In this document: one piece after another, positions 1-9,717 of the stretch
Position numbering within the stretch: the first letter of the stretch is position 1
How the letters are laid out: the number at the start of each line of letters is the position of its first letter
Assembly (NCBI RefSeq): GCF_022201045.2
Contig: NC_068558.1
Coordinates: forward strand, 31,267,501 to 31,331,500
DNA: 64,000 nucleotides
Direction: 5' to 3'
Origin: Citrus sinensis
Lineage: Eukaryota; Streptophyta; Magnoliopsida; Sapindales; Rutaceae
The notes under the pieces: model-generated
What the model saw: the letters and a program-made list of their open reading frames with translations, nothing else
Told to the model about the DNA's origin: nothing
Database searches by the model: none
Position numbers and translations under genes: made by a program

Positions 1-913
1 ATCTAGACAAGATTATTATTATTTGTCGACGAGAAGTCAAAACATCCACAAAAACTAGAGGGGAAGAGAAAATAAATTTACCAAATTAAGCCCATGACAC
101 ATGTTGAGACTTCACCTTCAACCCAAACTTGAAAGAAAATTAGCTACTCATAATTGAACTAGGGGCAAAATGAGAATTTATTAAAATACGTAGATACAAG
201 ATGGAGAGGGAATTACAGAAAATGGATCCCAAAAATGGATTCAGAGCTATCAAATTAGGGGGGAGAAGCCCCCTTTTTATAGATACATGGAGTAAATCAT
301 GGCTGTCGGATTAAAAACAGTTTTGACGCTTAAGATTGCGCCACGTCATCAGTCAACAGTACGCGGTTTGACCACGCGGATGAACAGTAACACAGTTTGA
401 CCTAGGTGCGGTTTGGTTGAAAATAATCATGTTTGATGCATGTACCGTACGTGAGATTTTTCGTCCACTGATATGCTGCCACGTCACCATCAACAGTACA
501 TAAGAATTTTAGTCCAACAGGATCGTGACACCTCATCAGTCAATGCCACATCATCGGTCAATGCCATATCATCAATCTGTCTATGTGAACAGTGTCGTGA
601 ACAGTAACATAGACAGTACCGTACACGTGAATAGTACCGTACATGTGAATAGTGCTATTTTTCCTTTTATGCACCTCCTAAGGTTTTCTACCGTCCTGAG
701 TTCAAAAGTGATGTATGTTTTGCCGTCTGATCTCTCTTTTATTGTGAAATGACTATAATGCCCCTAAAATACATAAAATACTTAATTAAAATAAAACAAA
801 CGTAATTAAATCACAAGAACCTTAAATACATAAAAGTAAGGGTTGTTAGGAAGACGTACAATGTAAAATGACGATTTTCTCCTTTATAAATATACATTTT
901 TTAACACTCAACA
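1..913 (-). repeat. LTR, start at 913, running off the left edge
   Basis: Read on the minus strand, an LTR-like sequence begins at 913 with TGTTGAGTGTT. Its first 260 bp recur at 9,455-9,717 with the same end. A minus-strand TATA-like box (ctataaaaagg) lies near 272-285, so 913 to about 250 would be U3 and the rest R/U5. Positions 300-650 are rich in short repeats (ccacgtcatc, gtgaacagt, acagtaccgtac). The other LTR end is outside the window, so full LTR or whole element cannot be decided. A short open frame at 525-752 is repeat-derived and I do not count it as a gene. Confidence 0.6.
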
Positions 914-1628
914 AACACATGAAACTACACAAATGTTGGTGACAAGTGAAGGAAATAGCAAGGCAGTAGTTCGATGAGTCTTGACTGCACTCTCGAATTT
1001 CTTTTGCAATGATGCTACCCACATCTATAGGAAGCCCTCGAATAAGGACATATAGCAAAACCAATCTCTCTTGTGAAACCGTAGTAGTGTGAGTGGTGGG
1101 TATAAACCTAGATTTCAAAAATTTCACCCACACCTTAGCAATAGGTTTCAAATCTATCCTATTAACTACACGCCCTTCCTCGTTAGCCCATGATGCCCCT
1201 TCGATGGTAAGAGTTGTAAAAATGGTGGTCCACTTTTTCGGGGTTAACTTATCACGCAATTTAGCATACTCACAAGTAATTTCAACAGGTAAATTATAAA
1301 AAGCATTGATAACACAGGAGTCTAATGGAACAAGTGTGTTTCTTACCCAGATGTTGTGCTGATCAGGGCTTACCAAATTAGCATAAAATTCTTTGACTAC
1401 TTGAAGCACAGGATCACGAGGGTGATTGCAAAACTCTAACCATCCTCGCTTTGCTGCAGCATTATAAATTGTTTGTACAATTCCAGTGAGTTGTTCTGGG
1501 AATTGAAACACTTTCTCTTCCAGAATCTTACGCGGCTCTATGAATTCTTCATATTTTTCTTCGGCGTGGTAACTCTGGAAGCGTGACGGATCTTTGAGGC
1601 GGCTTGCTGTTTTCTTATATCTCGGCAT
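914..1628 (-). pseudogene. Extra 3' ORF of the Ty3 element, plant-transposon domain, truncated
   Basis: An open frame of about 238 codons starts with MPRYKKTASRL and reads through W-F/P-rich segments (WLEFCNHPRD, VREFY-like VKEFYANLVSP, then GASWANEEG). These resemble the putative plant transposon protein domain (Pfam PF20167, from memory) found as an additional ORF in Athila-like elements. Its role is not known to me. The frame stays open past 913 into the LTR to a stop near 846, so its last 22 residues are LTR-encoded and the native C-terminus is missing. It shares the element's strand and lies 780 bp beyond the integrase end. Confidence 0.6.
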
Positions 1629-1760
1629 TGTTGTAGCAATAACAAATTGAAGCTACTGTTCCTGAGAGTAAAAAGAGAAAAAAAAGGTTAAGAATTAGGA
1701 GACTTGGATTTGCGAAGGAGATGGGGAATAGTGGCGTAGAGTACTAAGCACAGTGACTCC

Positions 1761-1770
1761 TTTTTATAAT
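1761..1770 (-). promoter_or_regulatory. Candidate TATA box for the extra ORF
   Basis: On the minus strand attataaaaa lies about 135 bp upstream of the ATG at 1,628, inside the element and far from its LTR promoter. This is what an internal (subgenomic) promoter would look like. It is position and motif only, and chance is possible in AT-rich DNA. Confidence 0.3.
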
Positions 1771-2403
1771 GGACTTTAATTTGAAGATAAATATGGTAAC
1801 TAGAGATAATTGAGGGAATAAAATATTTGAGTTAAATGTGCATATCCCCAAAATTAGCGGCCAGTGAAATTAAAGCTTAAATTTCATAGATTTGTTTCCG
1901 TAATTTCTATCCATATCCATGCATCCATCTGTCACGATTTTTATCTCCAACGATAAGTAAAAGGCTCCAGCTTTTAATTTACTATAACAGTAAGATTAAT
2001 TGCTGCAGCACCCATTCTCTTATTCTAACAACGGATACATACTCCACACTAAGGCTTCTGACACGTTGTTCACCTCTGAATTCTGCCACCATACACTCTC
2101 ACTTGTCAATATGGACTTTAATTGTCACGCTTACTTTAAAAAAAACTAAAATTAAGTCTAAAATTATTAAAAGAAATATATATATCAAATTAACGTAAAA
2201 ATAAAGTATGCAATAATGTAAAAGGATAGAAAAAAATAAATAGTTAGTTATGGAAAAACAAGATTAAATAAAATGGTAAAGAGGAAGAGCTATCTACAAA
2301 ACCAAATGATATCAAAATTGGTTTGAAGTGGCTATCTCCTCAATGGGCTGCCTCCCATAAAGCGCTTGATTTAAGGTCCTTCAGCCTGACCTTCCTTCTT
2401 TGT
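1771..2403 (-). other. Non-coding spacer of the Ty3 element
   Basis: No coding frame. Just after the integrase stop lies caatgggctgcctcccata (2,341-2,359), whose minus-strand form is the 'gggaggcaacccaat' signature I know from the region after pol in Athila/Tat-type elements. The rest, 1,790-2,300, is AT-rich and featureless. Confidence 0.5.
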
Positions 2404-2985
2404 TCAGTAACTAGGTTCTTTAAGGAGTAACACCTCCTTTGAACATTCTGTTGCCGGATGTATGTAGTGCTTAACCCTGTGTCCTTTAACTTTGAACTTT
2501 TGGCCTGTTTGTTCATCTAAAAGATCAACAGCTCCATGAGGATAAACTTTGAGCAGCTTAAACGGGCCCGACCATCTTGACTTGAGCTTTCCCAAAAATA
2601 ATCTTAGTCTTGTACTGTGGAGCAACACTAATTGACTAGGGTTGAATTTCCTGTGCTAAAGATGCTTGTCGTGCCATTGTTTTGTCCTCTCTTTATAGAT
2701 TCTTGCATTTTCATATGCAAATAGCCGTAATTCATCAAGTTCACAAAGTTGAAGTTTCATTTGCTCTGCTGCAACATGCATATCCCAATTTAATTTCTTC
2801 AGTGGCCAATGTGCTTTATGCTCTAGTTCTAGTGGCAAATGGCAAGCTTTTCCATAAACAATTCGGTAAGGGGACATGCCAAGTGGGGTTTTGTATGTTG
2901 TTATGTAGGCCCATAGAGAATCATGTAAGTGTAAAGACTAATCCTTCCTTGTTGGGTTCACTACTTTTTCTAAGATCTTTTTTAT
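2404..2985 (-). pseudogene. Integrase C-terminus of the Ty3 element
   Basis: In translation order: ILEKVVNPTRKD, then a stop in place of the tryptophan of the usual KDWSL motif, then [37 protein letters not shown] and a helical segment, and after a frame break SRWSGPFKLLKVYPHGAVDL to GHRVKHYI. These are the end of the integrase core and its C-terminal domain. The zinc-binding domain and the D,D catalytic residues are gone, removed with most of RT and all of RNase H by a deletion whose junction is near 2,985-2,990. Confidence 0.8.
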
Positions 2986-4289
2986 CCTAAATACCCATCT
3001 AAGAAACAGTAGTATTGTTTTCTAGCAAGTCTGTCCAGCATCTGATCTATGAATGGAAGTGGGAAATGGTCTTTCCTTATGGCTTTGTTGAACTTCCTGT
3101 AATCCATACACACTCTCCATCTAGTCACTGTCCTTGTAGGAATAAGTTCATTCTTCTCATTAGCCATTATTGTTATCTCTCCTTTCTTTGGAACACATTA
3201 AACTAGGCTTACCCATGAACTGTCTGATATTGGGTTTATGATTCCAGCATCTAACCATTTGATGATTTCCTTCTTCACCACTTTTTTCATAATAGGATTC
3301 AGCCTTCTCTGGTGCTCCACCGAATTACTGGAACAGTCTTCTAACAGGATTTTATGCATACATATAGATGGGCTGATCCCCTTTATATTTGCCATGGTCC
3401 ATCCAATTGCTCTTTTGTATTTTCCCAACAAATCTACTAGGCTTTGTTCTTGACCTGCATCCAAAGTAGAAGAAATTATTACAGGGAGTGTGTTGTTTTG
3501 ACCAAGATAAGCATACTTCAAATGTGAAGGTAACAGTTTTAATTCAAAACTATGAGGTGATTCAATATATGGTAAAGTTGTTTTTACTTCCCTGTCTGAA
3601 AGATTCAGGTGTTCAATAACCCTGTTGTGCCTATTAGATTGTTGTTTGTCCATCCAATCTATTTGAATTACTGCAACATCTTCCTCTTCAACATCCTCAA
3701 AGGTCGTGACTTTGTCAAGTACATTACTGGAGCATCTGTCCATTCTGTCTGCTACAACAAGATCCACTACACTTAAGAAATTGCAATCTTCTATTTCATC
3801 AGGGTTTCTCATAGCCTCTAGTACATTAAATGTGACTTGCTGATTATTCACTATCATGGTGAGCTCTCCTTTCTGCACATCTATCAGAGTCTTTCCAGTT
3901 GCTAGAAAAGGTCTGCCAAGTATAATAGGTACCTCTTTGTCAGCTTCAAAGTCCAGCACAATGAAATCCACTAGAAAAATGGATTTGTCAACCTTCACCA
4001 GTACATCCTCTATCTTTCTTTCAAGATATGCATGAGATCTGTCAGCTAATTGCAGAGTGACAGTTGTTGGTCTGCACTTCCCTACTCCAAGCTGCTTAAA
4101 TACAGATAATGGCATCAAATTAATACTAGCTCCCAAGTCACAAAGTGCTCTGCCAGCATACCTAGTCCTTATAGAGCAGGGTATTGTAAAACTCCCTAGA
4201 TCTTTCAATTTTGTGGGAATTTTACTCTGAAGCATATGACTACTTTCCTGTGTTAAAGCAATAGTTTCAAACTCTCCCGGCCTTCTTTT
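2986..4289 (-). pseudogene. Protease and N-terminal reverse transcriptase of the Ty3 element
   Basis: A 345-codon frame (4,235-3,198) carries the aspartic protease: CDLGASINLMPLSVFKQLG (D-[LS]-G-A active site), then VPIILGRPFLATG. The RT start follows (WTMANIKGISPSICMHKI, then WLDAGIINPISDSSWVS). A stop sits where the family reads SPVQ/H-VVPKKGG. After it the frame continues with VPKKGE, WRVCMDYRKFN and DHFPLPFIDQMLDRL, then breaks at FLDGYLG just before the deletion junction. The YVDD catalytic motif is absent. Confidence 0.85.
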
Positions 4290-6310
4290 TCATGCCAAGA
4301 TATCTTTTAGAAATTTCACATGATTTGGCATTTGCTCTAAATCTTCCACAAAATGTATATTTATGTGCAGTTGCTTCAGCACTTCCAGGAATTTGCTGAA
4401 TTGTTTGTCTTGTTTTTGCTTTTGCAACCTTTGAGGGAAGGGTGGTGGATGTCTAAACTGCTGGTTAGATTCAGGAGGTACCAAAGTCTGTTTGTTTAGG
4501 TTGGTGCAGGTTGTGGCTACTGGTGTTGCAACTTCCTTTTCTGTATGATCTGGTTGCATTTCTTCTGCACTTACTGTAGCTTGGCCCATTACATCAATGT
4601 CTTGATGGGGAGTTTGCTGTAACAGGCTTCCCTTTTTAGTTGGGTTTTTAGCTGAATTGCATTCCATCCCATTTTTGGTCACCTCAACTAGGATATCAAC
4701 ATTCTTTCTAGATCTCAAACTAATTACTTTGTAGTGTTCTTTGCTCTCTCTCCTAGGGTCTTCTGTGTTGCTAGGTAGGCTTCCTTAAGTTCTACTGCTC
4801 ATTGCTGTAGCTAATTGTCCCATTTGGTTCTCAAGGTTTCTCAAGGACACAACTTGACTCTGCACAGTTGCTTTATTCTTTGCAATGTACTCCTTGATCA
4901 GTGCTTCCAATGAAATGATTGGATCCTGACTGATATGCTTTTGCCCTTGACTTTGTTGATGAAAACCAGGTGGTTTTGTGTTTCTACTTAGTCCATTCAA
5001 TGCTGGAGCATTTCGATTCTGATTGCTCCATAAGAAATTTGGGTGTTGTTTCTAGCTTGGGTTGTAAGTATTTGAATATGGGTTGTTTTGAGGTTGTCGA
5101 TTGAAGTTACCAACATAGTTTACTGAGGCTGGTTTCTAGGATAATTATAAAAATCATGTTCTTCACCACAGTAGACACAAGAAAGTTCAGTAGCTTGCTT
5201 TACTATTGCTAGAGCAGTTGTCATGGCTTTTATCATGTTAGTCAATGAGGTTACTTGAGCTGACAAGGCTGTAATTGCATCAATGCTATGTACCTCTGCT
5301 GTTCCTCTTGCTGCCGGTTACCTGGCTAAAGGCTACTGGTAATTATTATTGGCAATTCTTTCCAAATTTTCATAAGCTTCAGTGTAGGATTTGGATAACA
5401 GGGCTCCATTTGCTGAAGCATCCACCATTAACCTTGTACTCGGATTCAACCCATTGTAGAAAGTTTCCAATTGAATGCAACAAGGAATACCATGATGAGG
5501 ACACCTTCTGAGCAAGTCCTTGAACCTTTCCCAAGCCTCATACAAACTCTCATCTTTAAGTTGATGAAAGAAGGTAATCTCATTTCGTAATTTTGCATTC
5601 TTTGTCGGTATGAAATATTTCATTAGGAATTTATCAGCCAATTCATTCCATTTAGCGATTGAATCGGATGGTAATGAATTTAACCATGCCCTTGCTCGAT
5701 CTCTTAAGGAGTAAGGAAATAGCCTCAGCTTTAAGGCATCTTGTGTTGCTTCAGCAATCTTGAAAACATCACTTACTTCTAAGAACAATTTAAGATGGAG
5801 ATGAGGATTTTCATTTGGCAATCCATTGAATTGCCTAACTGTTTGCAACATTTGAAACATCACTGGCTTTAACTCAAAGTTGGCAGCATCTACTTCAGGT
5901 CTGATGATGCCAGGATGGACAACTTAAGGAGTTAGCACAGCATAATCTCTTATAGCTCTGTCTCTGTCATCAGCCATGTAAATAATATTGTTATTGCATG
6001 GCTGTCTCCCGTTAGCATGTTCATTCTGCTCTTCTTGAATGTTGGTTGGTTGTAAAGGCCCGTGAGGGTTCAAATTTCCCTCATCCTGCAAATTACTCAT
6101 GCATGAAACCGTCTTTGAATTTCTTTGTTCTCTTCGCAATCTTCTGATAGTCCTTTCAATCTCATGATCGAATTGGAATACCATAGATCTATCCTTGCGC
6201 ATGTACGTACTGATCTGCCAATCAATAAACTGCATTAAGTTAAGTTTAGCGCTATCATGATTTACTTCACACTTCAAAAATAAACAATCAATCCCCGGCA
6301 ACGGCTCCAA
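4290..6310 (-). pseudogene. gag of the Ty3 element, broken into several frames
   Basis: Four open pieces follow one another: 6,310-5,924 (N-terminus), 5,863-5,333 (retrotransposon gag domain, with LRLFPYSLRDRARAWLNSLP and LYEAWERFKDLLRRCPHHG), 5,000-4,785 (linker with PPGF and ENQMGQLA) and 4,718-4,290 (C-terminus ending MPNHVKFLKDILA, typical of the gag-protease boundary). At least three stops or shifts separate them, so no capsid protein can be made. No CCHC zinc knuckle is visible in an intact frame. Confidence 0.85.
6293..6310 (-). other. Primer binding site, tRNA-Asp type
   Basis: The plus strand reads tccccggcaacggctcca, which matches the 3' end of plant tRNA-Asp(GTC) including CCA (tccccggcaacggcgcca) at 17 of 18 positions. 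On the element's own (minus) strand this is the complementary primer site just inside the 5' LTR, after a short AGTTTT spacer. Athila/Tat elements commonly use tRNA-Asp. Confidence 0.85.
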
Positions 6311-6315
6311 AAACT

Positions 6316-7490
6316 TGTTGGTTGATTTTTATAATCAATTACTATCAATGCCAATGTGCAAGTATACACAACAAGTAATAAAGTGATGAGTATTCAAGAT
6401 CGTCTCCACAGGGATTGATGTTGCTGAAAATGCTAAAGCAATCACAATAGTGCAAATCAACTAAAGGTCAAAACAAACAATTGTCAAATAATTCTATCGT
6501 AATTATTAATTGCGAGAGATGGAAATAAAACAATACTATAATGAAATAAACTAAGTTAAAGGTGTCTAAGATTCAATTGAGAGTATAGTAGTTGAATGAT
6601 CAAACTCTCTTAATGCGGTGACTGTTGTTTACCGAATTAGCACCAATTGTTACAATAAGTGCTGCAGCAATGGGTAGAATAAATCTGCATCCGCAGCTAT
6701 CGCATGTTGGAAATCTCATACCTTTAAATCTACTAACAATGACCAGTTGCTCATATATTTATGGTACCGCATAATAACCTTTAATCTCTCTACCCTACAA
6801 GGTGAACACCTATGTCTAGAGTGTCACAAATCTTAACTTCAAGTATTGCCCTTATGGGATTCAAGATAACCTAATCTAGGAAACTCGACTTAAGAACAAG
6901 TAATACTCTAATAATGTCCGCTAAGACATGCCCTTTTGCTGCTCTATCTTAACTGAAACTATTAAATGGGTGGTCAACCGAAATAACAGTTGTATTTATA
7001 AAACTATTAGAGTATAATGCTACAGCAATACCATAACAATATATAAGAACAGTCAAGAACCCATTGGATTATTTGTCACTCAACTACACGTAAATTTAGC
7101 TCATATTCTGAATGAGAAAAGTAAACATAAATATACTGATCACAGAAGACATCCAAACAATTTTAAGGAAGAAAGATAATATGAGTTTAGCACGATTAAA
7201 GACTAGTGAATCTCCTCGGTTCTTCAATGATGCTGAACAGCACTCCTAAATCTTTATTTTCTTCTTCTTCTTCTTGCCTTTGTAATTACTTGGATGGTAA
7301 TCTCTCGCCGCCCTTCTATGTGATGCACGCCTCCTTTTATATTCCAAATTAGGGTAAAAACCAAAGCCCATGAGCTTGCATGCATTTAAATTAGGAGACA
7401 TGCAAATCGCGATTTTATGTTTGCTGTTTTTATTCTTTTCTTTTATATTTTCTTTTTTATGATGAAGGGTGAGAAGAATACATGTTTTCA
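6316..7490 (-). repeat. 5' LTR of the Ty3 element (right limit uncertain)
   Basis: The LTR ends (minus strand) with ...ATCAACCAACA at 6,316, next to the primer site. A minus-strand TATA box (gaatataaaaggagg) near 7,330-7,345 would serve as its promoter. With no second copy in the window, the right end is a guess, somewhere between 7,360 and 7,600. A stretch of (ttc)n lies at 7,260-7,276. Confidence 0.5.
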
Positions 7491-8044
7491 AATTTATAAA
7501 AATTTGCTACTTTTGTCTTTGCCAATTAAGTTTTTTCTTTTTGATGATGAGGGGGAGAAAAATCCATGTATTTAAATATGTTAATTTAACTCATTGGTAA
7601 ATTGTAAAAGAAGATTATATTTAGGGGGAGCAATTTGAGGAATCATTCTTTAAATACATGAAATGTTTGACATCATAAAAAAGGGAGAGATTGTTAACAT
7701 ATATGTTTTCATAATGTTGATTTTGATGATAACAAACAAGATTAAGGATGATAAATCTTTTAAGCTCAAATTATTTTTGTGGAATCATTCTTTAAATACA
7801 TGAAATGTTTGTCATCATCAAAAAGGGGGAGATTGTTAACATATATGTTTCCATAATGTTGATTTTGATGATAACAAATAAGATTAAGAATGATTAATCT
7901 TTCAAGCTCAAATTATTTTTTATACATTTTAAATAAATCATTATTTTTACATTATAAATGTTTTATATTTAATGGAAAAATGATTTTATGAAAAATGATT
8001 GTTTAAATATATGAAATGTTTGTCATCATCAAAAAGGGAGAGAT
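7491..8044 (+). repeat. Tandem copies of a SIRE-like PPT/LTR start
   Basis: The block (g)ggagattgttaacatatat plus the following 70-100 bp (gttgattttgatgataacaaa, gattaatcttttaagctc) occurs three times in the same orientation, with TTGTTAACAT at about 7,691, 7,833 and 8,044 (spacings about 142 and 211 bp). Each is preceded by a purine run (aaaaaggg-gagat) like the polypurine tract just before a 3' LTR. The third copy starts the LTR described next. Confidence 0.7.
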
Positions 8045-9413
8045 TGTTAACATATATGTTTCCATAATATTGATTTTGATGATAACAAACAAGATTAAGA
8101 ATGATTAATCTTTACCAAACGGTTGTGGCTCAGTTGGCGGCGCAGGCTGGGTAAGTGGGAAGAGCTCTTGGGTTCGATCCTTACTAAACACACTATTTAG
8201 GAGGGGTAAAGAGCCTTAACTGTGACTACACCGCGAATCCGAATTAGTCGGGGTCCAATGCGGTCACCGGAAATTGGGTGATTTAAACAAAAAAAAAGAA
8301 TGATTAATCTTTTAAGCTCAAATTATTGAAAAATATATTTTAAATAAATCATTATTTTTACATTATAAATGTTTCATATTTAATGGAAAAATGATTTAAT
8401 GAAATTGGTTGTTTTTTCAAAGTTTATGGTTTAATGGAAAGATTTTTGAAAACTTTGAAATAAACAAGTATTGCTTGAAGTTTTGGTAAAGGACCTATTT
8501 GAAAAGTGTCATAACATTTTGGTCTATATCATAATTTCAGAAAGTTTTGGAATTGACAAAGCATTATTTAAAATTCTAAAATTGGACCTATTTGCAAACT
8601 TTTATAACATTTTGGGCCATACTATAGTTTTATAAAGTTTAGGGGTCAAACTGAAAATTTAGAAAAATTTCACTATAGCAGGTTACTGTAGCATCCGGCT
8701 TATCGGATACAAAAACTGGAAAACTGGATACAGGACAGAATGCATCCAGAACGCAAACGGCTTACCGGATTCCGAAACTAGCAAACCAGCCATCCAGGTT
8801 ACTGTAGCATCCGGCTTAACGGTAACATAAATTCAGCTTACCGAATTCCATAAACGAAAAACCGGATACGCCCAGAATGTGAGTAACGGCTAGTTTTTGA
8901 GTTCAAACTATATAAACTCAAAACCAATTCATTTTTGGTAATTCAAGCAAGCAAGAACAAGTGCACACAACATATACTGAGCTTCAACTTCGTGAATCAT
9001 CATTCATTAAATCATCTTTATTCTTCAATTTGTATATCCACTCTTAAAGAGAGATTTTTTGTTGTATTTTTCATTTTTCATCAAATTGTTAGAGTACAAG
9101 TGTGAGAAACACTTGGGGTGAAGAGATTGGAGATATAATCTCTTGTTGTAAAGGTTCATTGACACCTTGAAGTCAATTATAAACGTTTGAGGCCTTGGAA
9201 AGGCTTCGATAGTGAAATCCTCAAGCCCGGTGTGCTTGGAGGCGTGGATGTAGGCGGGGATTGCCGAACCACGTAAAAATCCTTGAGTTTGCTTTATCTT
9301 CCCTTACTCATTTATTATTGTGCTTTTATTGAATTTATTGTTTTCGAATTTATTAAGGCATTAGATTAAATTGTTGTGTGATTTGTCTAGGATAATATTT
9401 AAAATCTCAATTC
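8045..9413 (+). mobile_element. SIRE/Maximus-like Ty1 LTR carrying a SINE
   Basis: The LTR begins tgttaacatatatg after a polypurine tract and ends near 9,413 before attcacccccctcttgggttg, the junction style of SIRE-type copia elements. A TATA box (aactatataaactc) lies near 8,906, and downstream is a leader-like stretch with the purine/GC-rich ggcgtggatgtaggcgggga. There is no iMet primer site after it, so this is a 3' LTR or solo LTR, not the start of an element. I see no polyprotein nearby. Without its SINE the LTR is about 1.2 kb. Confidence 0.6.
8114..8295 (+). mobile_element. tRNA-derived SINE with 17-bp target duplication
   Basis: The 5' part is tRNA-like, with an A-box (tggctcagttgg) and a B-box (gggttcgatcc, near 8,169-8,179). 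The 3' end is an A-run (caaaaaaaaa). The flanks 8,097-8,113 and 8,296-8,312 are identical (aagaatgattaatcttt), a clear target site duplication in the host LTR. Its sequence differs from the SINE family at 16.5, 28.4 and 40.6 kb. Confidence 0.9.
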
Positions 9414-9435
9414 ACCCCCCTCTTGGGTTGCCTAG

Positions 9436-9717
9436 TTAGTATTTCACATGTGAACAGTGTCATTTTTCCTTTTATACTCCTCCTAAGGTTTTCAACTGTC
9501 CTGAGTTCAAAAGTGATGTCCGTTTTGACGTCTGATCTCTCGTTCATTGTGAAATGACCATAATGCCCCTAAAATTTATAAAATACTTAATTAAAATAAA
9601 ACACACGTAATTAAATCACAAGAAACTTAAATACATAAAAGTAAAGGTGTTAGTAAGACTTGAAATGTAAAATGACGATTTTCTCCTTTATAAATATACA
9701 TTTTCTAACACTCAACA
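9436..9717 (-). repeat. Second copy of the 1-913 LTR, first 260 bp only
   Basis: From 9,455 to 9,717 this matches 655-913 closely, sharing long blocks such as taattaaatcacaagaa and aaaatgacgattttctcc and the terminus ...ctcaaca. Only the U3 start is present, with no TATA region. It abuts the hAT remnant on the right. The 5-mer cctag occurs on both sides (9,431-9,435 and 9,718-9,722). It could be a target duplication, but the left end of the repeat lacks LTR ends, so chance is as likely. Confidence 0.7.

Larger units (their letters stand above)
914..7490 (-). mobile_element. Decayed Ty3/gypsy LTR retrotransposon (Athila/Tat-like)
   Basis: Read right to left, the parts are LTR (from about 7,490 to 6,316), tRNA-Asp primer site, gag, protease, a truncated reverse transcriptase, the integrase C-terminus, a spacer and an extra ORF. 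Order and domain style are those of non-chromovirus plant Ty3 elements (Athila/Tat group). Several stops and an internal deletion from RT into integrase make it non-autonomous. The matching 3' LTR is not seen: an unrelated LTR starts at 913 inside the extra ORF. The right-hand limit of the 5' LTR is approximate. Confidence 0.8.

Noticed and set aside
300-650. CRISPR-like or satellite array of ccacgtcatc and gtgaacagt repeats
   Set aside because: Repeat lengths and spacings are irregular and the context is an LTR in a plant genome.
525-752. Plus-strand 75-codon open frame
   Set aside because: It encodes only repeats of short LTR motifs (gtgaacagt, accgtac) and lies in an LTR on the other strand. 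No protein resemblance.
6293-6310. 3' end of a tRNA-Asp gene on the plus strand
   Set aside because: Only the last 18 nt match, and the position beside LTR and gag makes it a primer binding site.
7246-7491. Minus-strand 81-codon frame ending in poly-Lys
   Set aside because: The Lys run is the (ttc)n tract of the retrotransposon LTR. Low-complexity chance frame.
8114-8190. A functional tRNA gene (A and B boxes present)
   Set aside because: No complete cloverleaf or acceptor stem pairing visible. The A tail and target duplication show a SINE.
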